DNA from: Hyphomicrobiaceae bacterium
GTDB taxonomy: Bacteria > Pseudomonadota > Alphaproteobacteria > Rhizobiales > Hyphomicrobiaceae
DNA: 64,000 nt
Direction of reading: 5' to 3'
Assembly: GCA_023384095.1 (NCBI GenBank)
Contig: JAHDXT010000003.1
Location: 62,001 to 126,000 of the forward strand
The notes beneath the pieces were generated by a model, which saw only the letters and a list, made by a program, of their open reading frames with translations, did not search any database and had not been told where the DNA came from. A program made the position numbers and the translations under genes. Positions 34,481 through 42,257 of the stretch are shown piece after piece. Positions within the stretch are counted from its first letter, which is position 1, and each line of letters begins with the position of its first letter.

Positions 34481-36099
34481 GCGACGTGGTCCTCGGCATC
34501 GAAAACCTGATCGTCGAGCTGCCCTCCTGGTCGGACCGCAAGCACGCCGTGTCCGGCATCTCCCTCGAGATCCGGCGCAACGAGATCCTGTGCGTCGTCG
34601 GCGAGTCGGGCTCCGGCAAATCCGTTATGGCGAAATCGATCCTGCGCCTGCTGCCGGAGCCGCACGTGCGCGTCACCGAGGGCCGCATCGTCTTCGAGGG
34701 CGAGGATCTGCTGGCGCTTTCGGACGAGGAGATCCGCGCCGTTCGCGGCGGCCGCATTGCCATGATCTTTCAGGAGCCGATGGTCGCGCTCAATCCCGTC
34801 ATGAAGGTCGGGCGGCAAATCGACGAGGTGCTGGAAGTTCATTCCGCCCTCAAGCCGGCCCAGCGCCGGACGCGCATCGTCGAGCTGATGCACGACGTGC
34901 ACCTGCCCGAGGCCGAGCGGATCATCGACAGCTACCCGCACGAGCTCTCGGGTGGTCAGCGACAGCGCGTGATGATCGCCATGGCGCTCGCCGTCGAGCC
35001 TGCGCTGATCATCGCCGACGAGCCGACGACCGCGCTCGACGTGACGACGCAGGCGCAGATCCTGCGATTGATCAGGGAGCTGCAGCGCGCCCACGGCACC
35101 GCCGTCATGTTCATCACGCACGACTTCGGCGTGGTGGCCGAGATCGCCGACCGCGTTGCGGTCATGCGCCACGGCGAGCTGGTGGAGCTCGGGGCCGCGG
35201 CCGAGATCCTCAACCGGCCGCAGGTGGACTACACGCAGGAGCTGGTCGCAGCCGTCCCGAGCCTGACCCCGCGCGTCCGCGACCCGGGACCCGCGCCGGC
35301 GCCGCTGCTGGTCGTGCACGATCTCGTCAAGACCTACGGCGCCGGCTCCGGTTTCCTGGGCTTCGGTAGCGGCCGTAAGGTCAAAGCCGTGCAGAACGTG
35401 AGCCTCGCGGTCGGGCGCGGGCGGTCACTGGCGCTCGTCGGCGAGTCCGGCTCCGGAAAGTCGACGCTGGCCCGCTGCATCATCGGGCTCGAGACGCCGG
35501 ACGCCGGCGAGGTCCGGCTCGACGGCGAGCGCATCTCGGGCCTGTCGCGACGGGACATGCGGCCGCTGCGGCGCGATCTGCAGATGGTCTTCCAGGACCC
35601 CTTCGCCTCGCTCAACCCGCGCCATCGCGTCGGCCACATCATCGCGCTCGGGCCCATGATCCAGGGCGTGCCGCAGGAGCAGGCCTGGGCGGATGTCCGT
35701 GAGCTTTTGAAGCTTGTCGGGCTGAAGCCGGAGGCGGCCGAGCGCTATCCTCACGAGTTCTCAGGCGGCCAGCGCCAGCGCATCGGCATCGCCCGCGCGC
35801 TCGCCGTGAAGCCGAAGCTGATCATCGCGGACGAGCCGGTCTCAGCGCTCGATGTCTCCGTGCAGAAGCAGGTTCTCGAGCTTCTCGACGAGCTCAGGCG
35901 GACGCTGAACCTTTCGATGCTGTTCATAACCCACGACCTGCGCGTCGCCGCCACCGTTTGCGAGGAGATCGCCGTGCTGCAGAACGGCCGCGTCGTAGAG
36001 CGCGGAGCAACGGCCGACATCTTCGCGCGCCCGCAAGCCCCCTACACCCGCGCGCTGCTCGACGCGGTTCCGGGCGTGGCCTGGCAGAAGACAGCGTGA
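34477..36099 (+). CDS. Fused DppD-DppF ABC ATPase
   Basis: A 540-residue protein with two complete nucleotide-binding domains in one chain: GESGSGKSVMAKS with LSGGQRQRVMIA, then GESGSGKSTLARC with FSGGQRQRIGIA. Each has Walker B (LIIADEP) and an H-loop. In many systems these are separate DppD and DppF proteins, so this is the fused form common in rhizobia. ATG 34477 overlaps the permease stop. It powers the importer encoded upstream. It ends 8 nt before the convergent RACo-like gene. Confidence 0.93.
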   Translation: MSDVVLGIENLIVELPSWSDRKHAVSGISLEIRRNEILCVVGESGSGKSVMAKSILRLLPEPHVRVTEGRIVFEGEDLLALSDEEIRAVRGGRIAMIFQEPMVALNPVMKVGRQIDEVLEVHSALKPAQRRTRIVELMHDVHLPEAERIIDSYPHELSGGQRQRVMIAMALAVEPALIIADEPTTALDVTTQAQILRLIRELQRAHGTAVMFITHDFGVVAEIADRVAVMRHGELVELGAAAEILNRPQVDYTQELVAAVPSLTPRVRDPGPAPAPLLVVHDLVKTYGAGSGFLGFGSGRKVKAVQNVSLAVGRGRSLALVGESGSGKSTLARCIIGLETPDAGEVRLDGERISGLSRRDMRPLRRDLQMVFQDPFASLNPRHRVGHIIALGPMIQGVPQEQAWADVRELLKLVGLKPEAAERYPHEFSGGQRQRIGIARALAVKPKLIIADEPVSALDVSVQKQVLELLDELRRTLNLSMLFITHDLRVAATVCEEIAVLQNGRVVERGATADIFARPQAPYTRALLDAVPGVAWQKTA

Positions 36100-36107
36100 G
36101 CTCCCGT

Positions 36108-38135
36108 TCAGCTCGCACTCAGACGACCCCGTCGCCGGTTGCGGCCTGAACCGGCGCCCTCTCCATCGGAACGATGTTCCGAGCGCGGCGGCAGCGTGAC
36201 GACCCGCTGGAGGTTCACGTACGGGTCGCTCTTGTGCGGGAAGGCCATGGCGTCGACGAAGTGCGCCTGGAAGCGTGGCTCGGTCGCGGTCTCGATCTTC
36301 TCGATCCTGGCCACCACCTGCTCGATCTCGCGGCGCGCAGCGGCATTGAGCAGCGCGATGCGAGCCCCCGTCCCCGCTGCGTTGCCCGCCGAGGAGACCT
36401 GGCTCAGATCGCAATCCGGGATGAGGCCGAGCACCATCGCGTAGGTCACGTCGATATGGGTGCCGAAGGCACCGGCAAGCCTGATGCGCTCGATCCCGCG
36501 CCCGTCGAGGCGGTCCGTCAGCAGCTTGACGCCGGCATGCAGCGCCGCCTTCGCGAGCTGGATTGCGCGCACGTCGCCCTGTGTGACTGCAATGCGCGGC
36601 TCGCCGTCGCGGATCAGGTACGAAAAGGTCCGCCCCTCGGCCACGACCCGGGGTGTGCGTGCGGCCGCCCCGCCGTCGATCACGCCGTCCTCGCGGATGA
36701 TTCCGGCAAGATAGAGCTCGGCCAGCGCTTCGATGATGCCGGAGCCGCAGATGCCGGTGACGCCGGTGCCGGCGACCGCCGCCTCGAAGCCGGGGTCGTC
36801 GGACCACAGCTCGCAGCCGATGACGCGGAACCGCGGCTCGAGCGTCTGGCGGTCGATGCGCACGCGCTCGATGGCGCCGGGGGCGGCGCGCTGGCCGCTC
36901 GAGACCTGTGCGCCCTCGAAGGCCGGTCCCGTCGGCGAGGAGCAGGCGAGCAGGCGCTCGCGGTTGCCGAGGACGATCTCCGCGTTCGTGCCGACATCGA
37001 CCAGCAGCGTCATCGCGTCCTGCTGGTGCGGCGCCTCGGCGAGCACGACGCCCGCGGCGTCTGCCCCGACGTGGCCGGCGATCAACGGCAGCGTGTAGAC
37101 GAGTGCTCCCGGAGCCACGGTGAGGCCCAGCTCGCGCGCAGGCGTGCTCAGCCCGGCATCGACCGTCAGCGCGAAGGGCGCCCCGCCGAGCTCGACCGGG
37201 TCGAGACCCAGGAACAGGTGATGCATGATCGGGTTGCCGACCACCGTCACCTCGACGATGTCGCCGCGCTCGATCCCGGCTTGCACCGCCACGGCGCCGA
37301 TGAGGCCGTCGAGCGCAGAGCGGACCGCAGCAGTCATTTCCATGTCGCCGCCGGGATTGAGCATTGCGTACGAGACGCGGCTCATCAGATCCTCGCCGAA
37401 GCGGATCTGCGGGTTCATGACGCCGGCGGACGCCAGCACATCTCCGGTGGCGAGATCGCACAGGTGCGCCGCGATGGTCGTGGAGCCGATGTCGATGGCC
37501 GTCCCGAACGCCCGCTCGCGCAGTCCCGGCCATATGGCGACGATGTCGCGCCCCTCGCGCACCGCGACGGTGACGCTCCACCGGCCCTTGCGCAGCGTCA
37601 GTTGCAGGACCCGCAGCGTCGCGGTGTCCATGCGGGTATCGGCGAGGCCCCATTGCCCGGCCAGCGCCGATTGCAGCCGGCTGAGATCGGACGACGGGTC
37701 CTCCATGTCGGGCTGGGCCACCTCGACCAGGTGGAGGCGGACCACGGGATCGATGGCGATCGCGCGGACCTCGGCCTCCTTCCGGACCACCTGGCGGTGC
37801 ACCTGGCTGTCGGGCGGGACGTCGACGACGAGATCGCCGCTGATGCGCGCCTGGCAGCCCAGCCGCCGCCCAGCCGCAAGCGGGCCGCGCTTCTCGGCGT
37901 AGCGCGCCTCGACGGCATTCGACTGAGTGAGATGGGTGGCGGCGGACCTGATGCCGTGCTTGGGAAAATCGCCCTCGGAGACGAGCACCTGGCAGCGGCC
38001 GCAGATGCCGCGCCCGCCGCAGACCGAATCGAGATCGACGCCGAGCCTGCGCGCTGCCTCCAGCACGCTCGTCCCCACGGGGAAGCGGCCCCGCTTGCCC
38101 GACGGCGTGAAGACGACGAGATGTTCCTCTGTCAC
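36108..38135 (-). CDS. RACo-type reductive activator of corrinoid protein (ASKHA, DUF4445)
   Basis: A 675-residue protein. Residues 1-100 form a plant-type [2Fe-2S] ferredoxin domain (CGGRGICGRC followed by CQARIS). After a linker, an ASKHA ATPase core starts at GTAIDIGSTTIAAHLCDLATG, with LLVDVGTNAEIVLGN and a late RIRLAGAFGTHID segment. Homologues use ATP and a low-potential electron to reduce inactive Co(II) back to Co(I) on corrinoid methyl carriers. It is the last gene of the minus-strand corrinoid operon, 8 nt after the methyltransferase. The C-terminal 25 residues are basic and poorly conserved. Confidence 0.9.
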   Translation of the reverse strand: MTEEHLVVFTPSGKRGRFPVGTSVLEAARRLGVDLDSVCGGRGICGRCQVLVSEGDFPKHGIRSAATHLTQSNAVEARYAEKRGPLAAGRRLGCQARISGDLVVDVPPDSQVHRQVVRKEAEVRAIAIDPVVRLHLVEVAQPDMEDPSSDLSRLQSALAGQWGLADTRMDTATLRVLQLTLRKGRWSVTVAVREGRDIVAIWPGLRERAFGTAIDIGSTTIAAHLCDLATGDVLASAGVMNPQIRFGEDLMSRVSYAMLNPGGDMEMTAAVRSALDGLIGAVAVQAGIERGDIVEVTVVGNPIMHHLFLGLDPVELGGAPFALTVDAGLSTPARELGLTVAPGALVYTLPLIAGHVGADAAGVVLAEAPHQQDAMTLLVDVGTNAEIVLGNRERLLACSSPTGPAFEGAQVSSGQRAAPGAIERVRIDRQTLEPRFRVIGCELWSDDPGFEAAVAGTGVTGICGSGIIEALAELYLAGIIREDGVIDGGAAARTPRVVAEGRTFSYLIRDGEPRIAVTQGDVRAIQLAKAALHAGVKLLTDRLDGRGIERIRLAGAFGTHIDVTYAMVLGLIPDCDLSQVSSAGNAAGTGARIALLNAAARREIEQVVARIEKIETATEPRFQAHFVDAMAFPHKSDPYVNLQRVVTLPPRSEHRSDGEGAGSGRNRRRGRLSAS

Positions 38136-38143
38136 ACCAATTC

Positions 38144-39052
38144 CTATGCCATCGCGCGGCGGCGGCCTTCCCGGCGGCCCCGGGCGCCGGCCTCGGCGCC
38201 CTCGCCGGCCGGCTCACGATATTTTCTGATCCAGCGCCCGCAATTGGGATCGTTGCCCATGACGACGTCGGCCCCGAGGATCGCCTGGATGTCCTCGGCA
38301 TGGAGCGGGTTCATGATCGCCGAGGTCATTCCGGCGCCGATCATCATCGGCAGGAACGCGGCGTTGAGACCACGCCGGTTCGGCAGGCCGAAGGAGAAGT
38401 TGGACGCCCCGCAGGTGGTGTTGACCTTCAGCTCCTCGCGCAGGCGGCGGAGGAGATAGATCAGCCCGCGGCCCGCAGCGTTGATGGCGCCGACGGGCAT
38501 CACCAGCGGATCGACGACCACGTCCTCGCGCGGAATGCCGTGGTCGGCGGCGCGCTCGACGATCTTCTTCGCCACGGCGAAGCGTATGTCGGGATCCTCG
38601 GAGACTCCGGTCTCGTCGTTGGAGATGGCGACCACGGCGCCACTGTATTTCTTTACCAGCGGCAGGACGGCCTCGAGCCTCTCCTCCTCTCCCGTCACGG
38701 AGTTGACGAGCGGCTTGCCCTTGTAGACGGCGAGGCCCGACTCGAGCGCCGCCACGACCGAGGAGTCGATCGACAGCGGCACGTCGACGGTGTCCTGCAC
38801 GAGCCTGACGCAGTCAGCCAGGATCGCCGGCTCGTCGGCGAGCGGGATGCCGGCGTTGACGTCGAGCATCTGGGCGCCGGCGGCGACCTGCGCCAGCGCG
38901 TCGGCGACGACCCGGCTGTAGTCGCCGCGCGACATCTCCTCGGCGAGCAGCTTGCGTCCGGTCGGGTTGATGCGCTCGCCGATCATGACGAAGCGGTGAT
39001 CGAACCCGATCACCACCTGCTTCCTGTCCGAGCTGACGACTGTGCTGGTCAT
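38144..39052 (-). CDS. Methyltetrahydrofolate:corrinoid methyltransferase (AcsE/MtgA type)
   Basis: A 302-residue pterin-binding TIM barrel. IGERINPTGRK is the pterin-binding signature, with MLDVNAGIPLADE, LSIDSS, KPLVNSVTGEEER and SNDETG further on. It moves methyl groups between a corrinoid protein and tetrahydrofolate. It is too short for MetH and lacks that protein's other domains. In this operon it probably receives a methyl from the corrinoid protein charged by the MttB-like enzyme. A basic tail (GARGRREGRRRAMA) is extra. It lies 106 nt after metF. Confidence 0.9.
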   Translation of the reverse strand: MTSTVVSSDRKQVVIGFDHRFVMIGERINPTGRKLLAEEMSRGDYSRVVADALAQVAAGAQMLDVNAGIPLADEPAILADCVRLVQDTVDVPLSIDSSVVAALESGLAVYKGKPLVNSVTGEEERLEAVLPLVKKYSGAVVAISNDETGVSEDPDIRFAVAKKIVERAADHGIPREDVVVDPLVMPVGAINAAGRGLIYLLRRLREELKVNTTCGASNFSFGLPNRRGLNAAFLPMMIGAGMTSAIMNPLHAEDIQAILGADVVMGNDPNCGRWIRKYREPAGEGAEAGARGRREGRRRAMA

Positions 39053-39158
39053 GCGGGTCTCCGCCAGGATCGAAATTCGACCGAGGGCGGCACGTTAGGC
39101 GGCGGCTGCGGCGGGCGCTGTCGGGAATACGACGCCGCACGCTGCGGGAACGGCGCGC

Positions 39159-40184
39159 CTATCCGGGCGGCGCGGACGGACCGTTGAGGTCGCGCCGCCA
39201 GGGGGCGCGGCCCTCGAGAATGCCGGAGTCGTGGACGATTTCGGCGACGTACTCCTCCTGCCGGTAGGCCATGACGTGGACGCCGGCGATGCCGGGGATC
39301 TCGCGCACCTCGCGGATGATGTCGATGCACAGCCGCTTGCCCTCGGCCCTCTGGTCGGCGGCGCCCTCGAGCCGGGCGATGACGCTGTCCGGGATGTGCA
39401 CGCCGGGCACGTTCGCCCGCATCCAGCGCGCCGTCCTCGCCGAAGGCAGCGGGCCGACGCCGGCGAGGATGAAGCACTGCCTGTCTAGCCCCATTTCGCG
39501 GACCTTGGCCATGAAATCGCGCAGCATCGGGACGTCGAAGCAGTACTGCGTCTGGATGAACTGGGCGCCGGCCTCGACTTTCTTGGCGAGCCGCAGCGGG
39601 CGGAAATCGCAGGGCGGCGCGAACGGGTTCTCGGCGGCGCCGAGGAACAGGCGCGGCGGCGAGGTGATCCTGCGCCCGGATAGGAAGCGCTGCTCGTCGC
39701 GCATGCGCTTGATCACGGCGAGGAGCGAGATCGAATCGAGATCGAAGACCGGCTTTGCCTCGGGATGATCTCCCGACTGGACGCCGTCCCCGGTCAGGCA
39801 CAGGACGTTGCAGACGCCCATGGCGGCGGCGCCCAGCACGTTGCCCTGGATCGCGATGCGGTTGTGGTCGCGGCAGGAGATCTGCAGGATCGGCGAGTAG
39901 CCGACGCGCGTGAGCAGCGCACAGATGGCGACGCTCGACATGTGGCAGTTGGCGCCCGATCCGTCCGTCGCGTTGATACTGTCCACCCAGCCGTCGAAGG
40001 CGGCAGCCCGGTTGTAGACATCCTGCGGGTCGGCGGAGTCGGGTGGGCTGAGCTCTGCAGTTACCGCGAACTCGCCCCGGCGCAGCACCCGCTCGAGCCG
40101 GCCACTTGAGACGTGGCCCGGCAGCTCCGCAAGTGGTGCGCCGGGCTCCGCGAAATCGGCCGGATGCACGATACGCGCGCTCAT
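39159..40184 (-). CDS. metF: Methylenetetrahydrofolate reductase, MetF family
   Basis: A 341-residue TIM-barrel flavoprotein. Typical elements are FAVTAELSPPDSADP near the start, LQISCRDHNRIAIQGNVLGA, the FIQTQYCFDVPMLRDFM stretch and ILAGVGPLPSARTA. It interconverts 5,10-methylene-THF and 5-methyl-THF. ATG 40184 overlaps the upstream MetV-like stop (TCATG on the plus strand), so the two subunits are co-translated as in acetogen MetFV. In this setting the oxidative direction from methyl-THF is likely. It starts MSARIVHPADF; the track start at 40631 covers the neighbour. Confidence 0.9.
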   Translation of the reverse strand: MSARIVHPADFAEPGAPLAELPGHVSSGRLERVLRRGEFAVTAELSPPDSADPQDVYNRAAAFDGWVDSINATDGSGANCHMSSVAICALLTRVGYSPILQISCRDHNRIAIQGNVLGAAAMGVCNVLCLTGDGVQSGDHPEAKPVFDLDSISLLAVIKRMRDEQRFLSGRRITSPPRLFLGAAENPFAPPCDFRPLRLAKKVEAGAQFIQTQYCFDVPMLRDFMAKVREMGLDRQCFILAGVGPLPSARTARWMRANVPGVHIPDSVIARLEGAADQRAEGKRLCIDIIREVREIPGIAGVHVMAYRQEEYVAEIVHDSGILEGRAPWRRDLNGPSAPPG

Positions 40185-40714
40185 GACGGCAGCGTCCCGC
40201 TCCCGGAGCGCGCGCCACGGGCAACATCGAGCCAGGACGAGCGGCCCTTGAGACGGTGATCGACCGGCGGCTGCACCTGCTCGATGGCGCCGCCGCCCCG
40301 CATCGCCTGGGCCCCTTTCCAGGCTTCGACCCAAACGCAGGGCATCTCGGCGTAGATCTCGCAATGGCCGTCGGGCCGCACCCCGCCGCACGGGCCGTTG
40401 CGCATCCCTTTCGGGCAGTTCATCGGGCATGACATGCCGGTGGAGGACAGGATGCACCGCCCGCACATGCGGCAGTCGAACAGGGCGCCCTTGACGAGAC
40501 GCTCGGCGGCCGCGACCGGCCGCTCGAGCCGCTCGTAGCCGATCCATCCGAGCAGCGGGGCCGACGCGGTCAGCACGCGCTCGAAGGCGGCATAGAGGCG
40601 CTCGAGCAGCGACGCGTGGCGGACGCTCCAAAAGCGCAGCGCGAAGGAGCCCGCGCGGCGCGGCCTCTTGCCGGCAGGCTCGAATGCGGCCGGAACGCGT
40701 ATCCCGCGGGTCAT
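40181..40714 (-). CDS. MetV-like methylene-THF reductase C-terminal domain protein
   Basis: A 177-residue cysteine-rich protein with FDCRMCGRCILSSTGMSC, CPKGMRNGPCGG and AEMPCVWVEAW, the signature of the MTHFR_C domain. In acetogens MetV pairs with MetF and links it to other electron carriers. The stop overlaps the metF start, so a complex is likely. The eight or more cysteines may bind zinc or an iron-sulfur cluster. It is unusual outside anaerobes and hints that the MetF here does not use NADH alone. Confidence 0.88.
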   Translation of the reverse strand: MTRGIRVPAAFEPAGKRPRRAGSFALRFWSVRHASLLERLYAAFERVLTASAPLLGWIGYERLERPVAAAERLVKGALFDCRMCGRCILSSTGMSCPMNCPKGMRNGPCGGVRPDGHCEIYAEMPCVWVEAWKGAQAMRGGGAIEQVQPPVDHRLKGRSSWLDVARGARSGSGTLPS

Positions 40715-40778
40715 CGAGGCGCCTCCCGGGAGGGGCGCAGGTATGTCTCGAAGTCGTCAGCCATGAAAATTCGACTGC

Positions 40779-41408
40779 TCAGGCGGGCCTTGCGAGAAAC
40801 CGTTCCATGCCGCGCAGCCCTGTCTGCCGGACGACCAGCGGCAGCCCCAGCCGCGCGGCCGCCCGCTCGGCCTTGGCGACGAGAGCCGGGTCCGGCACCT
40901 GGGCCAGGAACACGACCTGGGTGTAGTTCCCGAAGTAAGTTTCCAGGAGCTGCGGAAAGCGGTCAAGCCCGAGGCCCTTGATGATCAGGCTGTCGAAGTG
41001 ACGAACCAGGTAGTCCGTGAGGAAGAACGTGGCCGGGTCGTCGTCGGCGAGCGCGGTGAACTCCTCGCTGCCGAGGAAGAACTCGTAGCAGTGCGCGCCT
41101 TCGATCCGCTCCACGCCCTCCTCGGCCAGGACCTTGTCGAGAAGGCCGCCCGTGCCGCAGTCGCCATAGAGGCAGAGCACGCGGTCGTAGGCGCTCCGCT
41201 CCTTCCTGATCTTGGCGCGCACCGCCTCCGGAATGCGCTCCGGCCGGTTGTGCAGCTTCGCCGGCAGGCACACGATCGACATATGGTCCCAGCCGTTGAG
41301 CTCTTTCAGCAGCAGGAACTCGCGCGCCAGGGCTCCGCACGCGACGACGAGAGTCCTCGGCGGCTCGGGCGTCTCGGGCGGAGTTGGAATCATGGTCGGA
41401 CCCGCCAT
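40779..41408 (-). CDS. DUF1638 domain protein
   Basis: A 209-residue soluble protein. Conserved-looking residues cluster in LVVACGALAREFLLL, CLPAKLHNRPERIP, LCLYGDCGTGGLLDKVL and GAHCYEFFLG. The repeated Cys, His and Asp could bind a metal or a corrinoid. I recognise the DUF1638 family, often found with corrinoid methyltransferases, but its function is unknown. It sits 12 nt after the corrinoid protein gene and 64 nt before the MetV-like gene in the same operon. GGGGAG lies upstream of ATG 41408. Confidence 0.85.
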   Translation of the reverse strand: MAGPTMIPTPPETPEPPRTLVVACGALAREFLLLKELNGWDHMSIVCLPAKLHNRPERIPEAVRAKIRKERSAYDRVLCLYGDCGTGGLLDKVLAEEGVERIEGAHCYEFFLGSEEFTALADDDPATFFLTDYLVRHFDSLIIKGLGLDRFPQLLETYFGNYTQVVFLAQVPDPALVAKAERAAARLGLPLVVRQTGLRGMERFLARPA

Positions 41409-41420
41409 ACGGGCTCCCCG

Positions 41421-42125
41421 TCAGGCGACCTCGCGGGCAAGGATTGAGCCCTGCCGGCGCGCCATGAACGACTTCGCCGTCTCGACGGCGACGGCGGCAT
41501 CGCGGCAGTAGGCATCGGCGCCGATCGATTCGGCGAAGGCCTCGTTGAGCGGCGCCCCGCCGACCAGCACGATATAATCGCTGCGGATGCCCTTCTCCTT
41601 CAAGGTATCGATCACGACCTTCATGTAGGGCATGGTGGTGGTGAGCAGCGCGGACAGACCGATGATGTCCGGCTGGTGCTCCTCGATCGCAGCGAGATAC
41701 TTCTCGACCGCGTTGTTGATGCCGAGATCGATCACCTCGAACCCGGCGCCTTCCAGCATCATGGTGACGAGGTTCTTGCCGATGTCGTGAATGTCGCCCT
41801 TGACGGTGCCGATGACCATCTTGCCGATCTTCGGCGCGCCCGTCTCGGCCAGCAGCGGCCTGAGGATCGCCATGCCGCCCTTCATGGCGCCGGCGGACAT
41901 CAGCACCTCGGGGACGAACAGGATGCCGTCACGGAAGTCGGCGCCGACGATCTGCATGCCGGCGACCAGCGACTTGGTGAGGACTTCGTACGGCTTCCAG
42001 CCACGGCCGAGCAGGATGCGCACGCCTTCCTCGATCTCGTCCTTGAGGCCGTCATAGAGATCGTCATGCATCTGCTCGACGAGCTCATCGTCGGACAGCG
42101 TGTTGAGGTCGAGTTCATTTGTCAT
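41421..42125 (-). CDS. Corrinoid (cobalamin-binding) methyl carrier protein, MtgC/MttC type
   Basis: A 234-residue protein with an N-terminal four-helix cap (about residues 10-95, containing LVEQMHDDLYDG) and a cobalamin-binding Rossmann domain. DIHDIGKNLV supplies the histidine that coordinates cobalt (DxHxxG motif), and later GLSALLTTTMPYM and VLVGGAPL complete the site. It carries the methyl between the MttB-like enzyme encoded divergently and the methyl-THF transferase encoded downstream. It is the second gene of the operon, 132 nt after the flavoprotein gene. Confidence 0.92.
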   Translation of the reverse strand: MTNELDLNTLSDDELVEQMHDDLYDGLKDEIEEGVRILLGRGWKPYEVLTKSLVAGMQIVGADFRDGILFVPEVLMSAGAMKGGMAILRPLLAETGAPKIGKMVIGTVKGDIHDIGKNLVTMMLEGAGFEVIDLGINNAVEKYLAAIEEHQPDIIGLSALLTTTMPYMKVVIDTLKEKGIRSDYIVLVGGAPLNEAFAESIGADAYCRDAAVAVETAKSFMARRQGSILAREVA

Positions 42126-42257
42126 TGCGCAGCCTCAAGCTCGATCGGGACCAGGCCAGGGACGGCCAACCCTTCTGATAACGCACAAAGCCAGGGGCTG
42201 GGTATAGCGTTCCGGACAAGTCTTGTCGGGGACGCGACACCGCCTCGCGCCCCCGTG

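Noticed and set aside
35842-38301. 819-residue minus-strand ORF in another frame over the RACo gene
   Set aside because: The RACo frame has clear 2Fe-2S and ASKHA motifs, while this frame is Arg/Ala/Gly low complexity.
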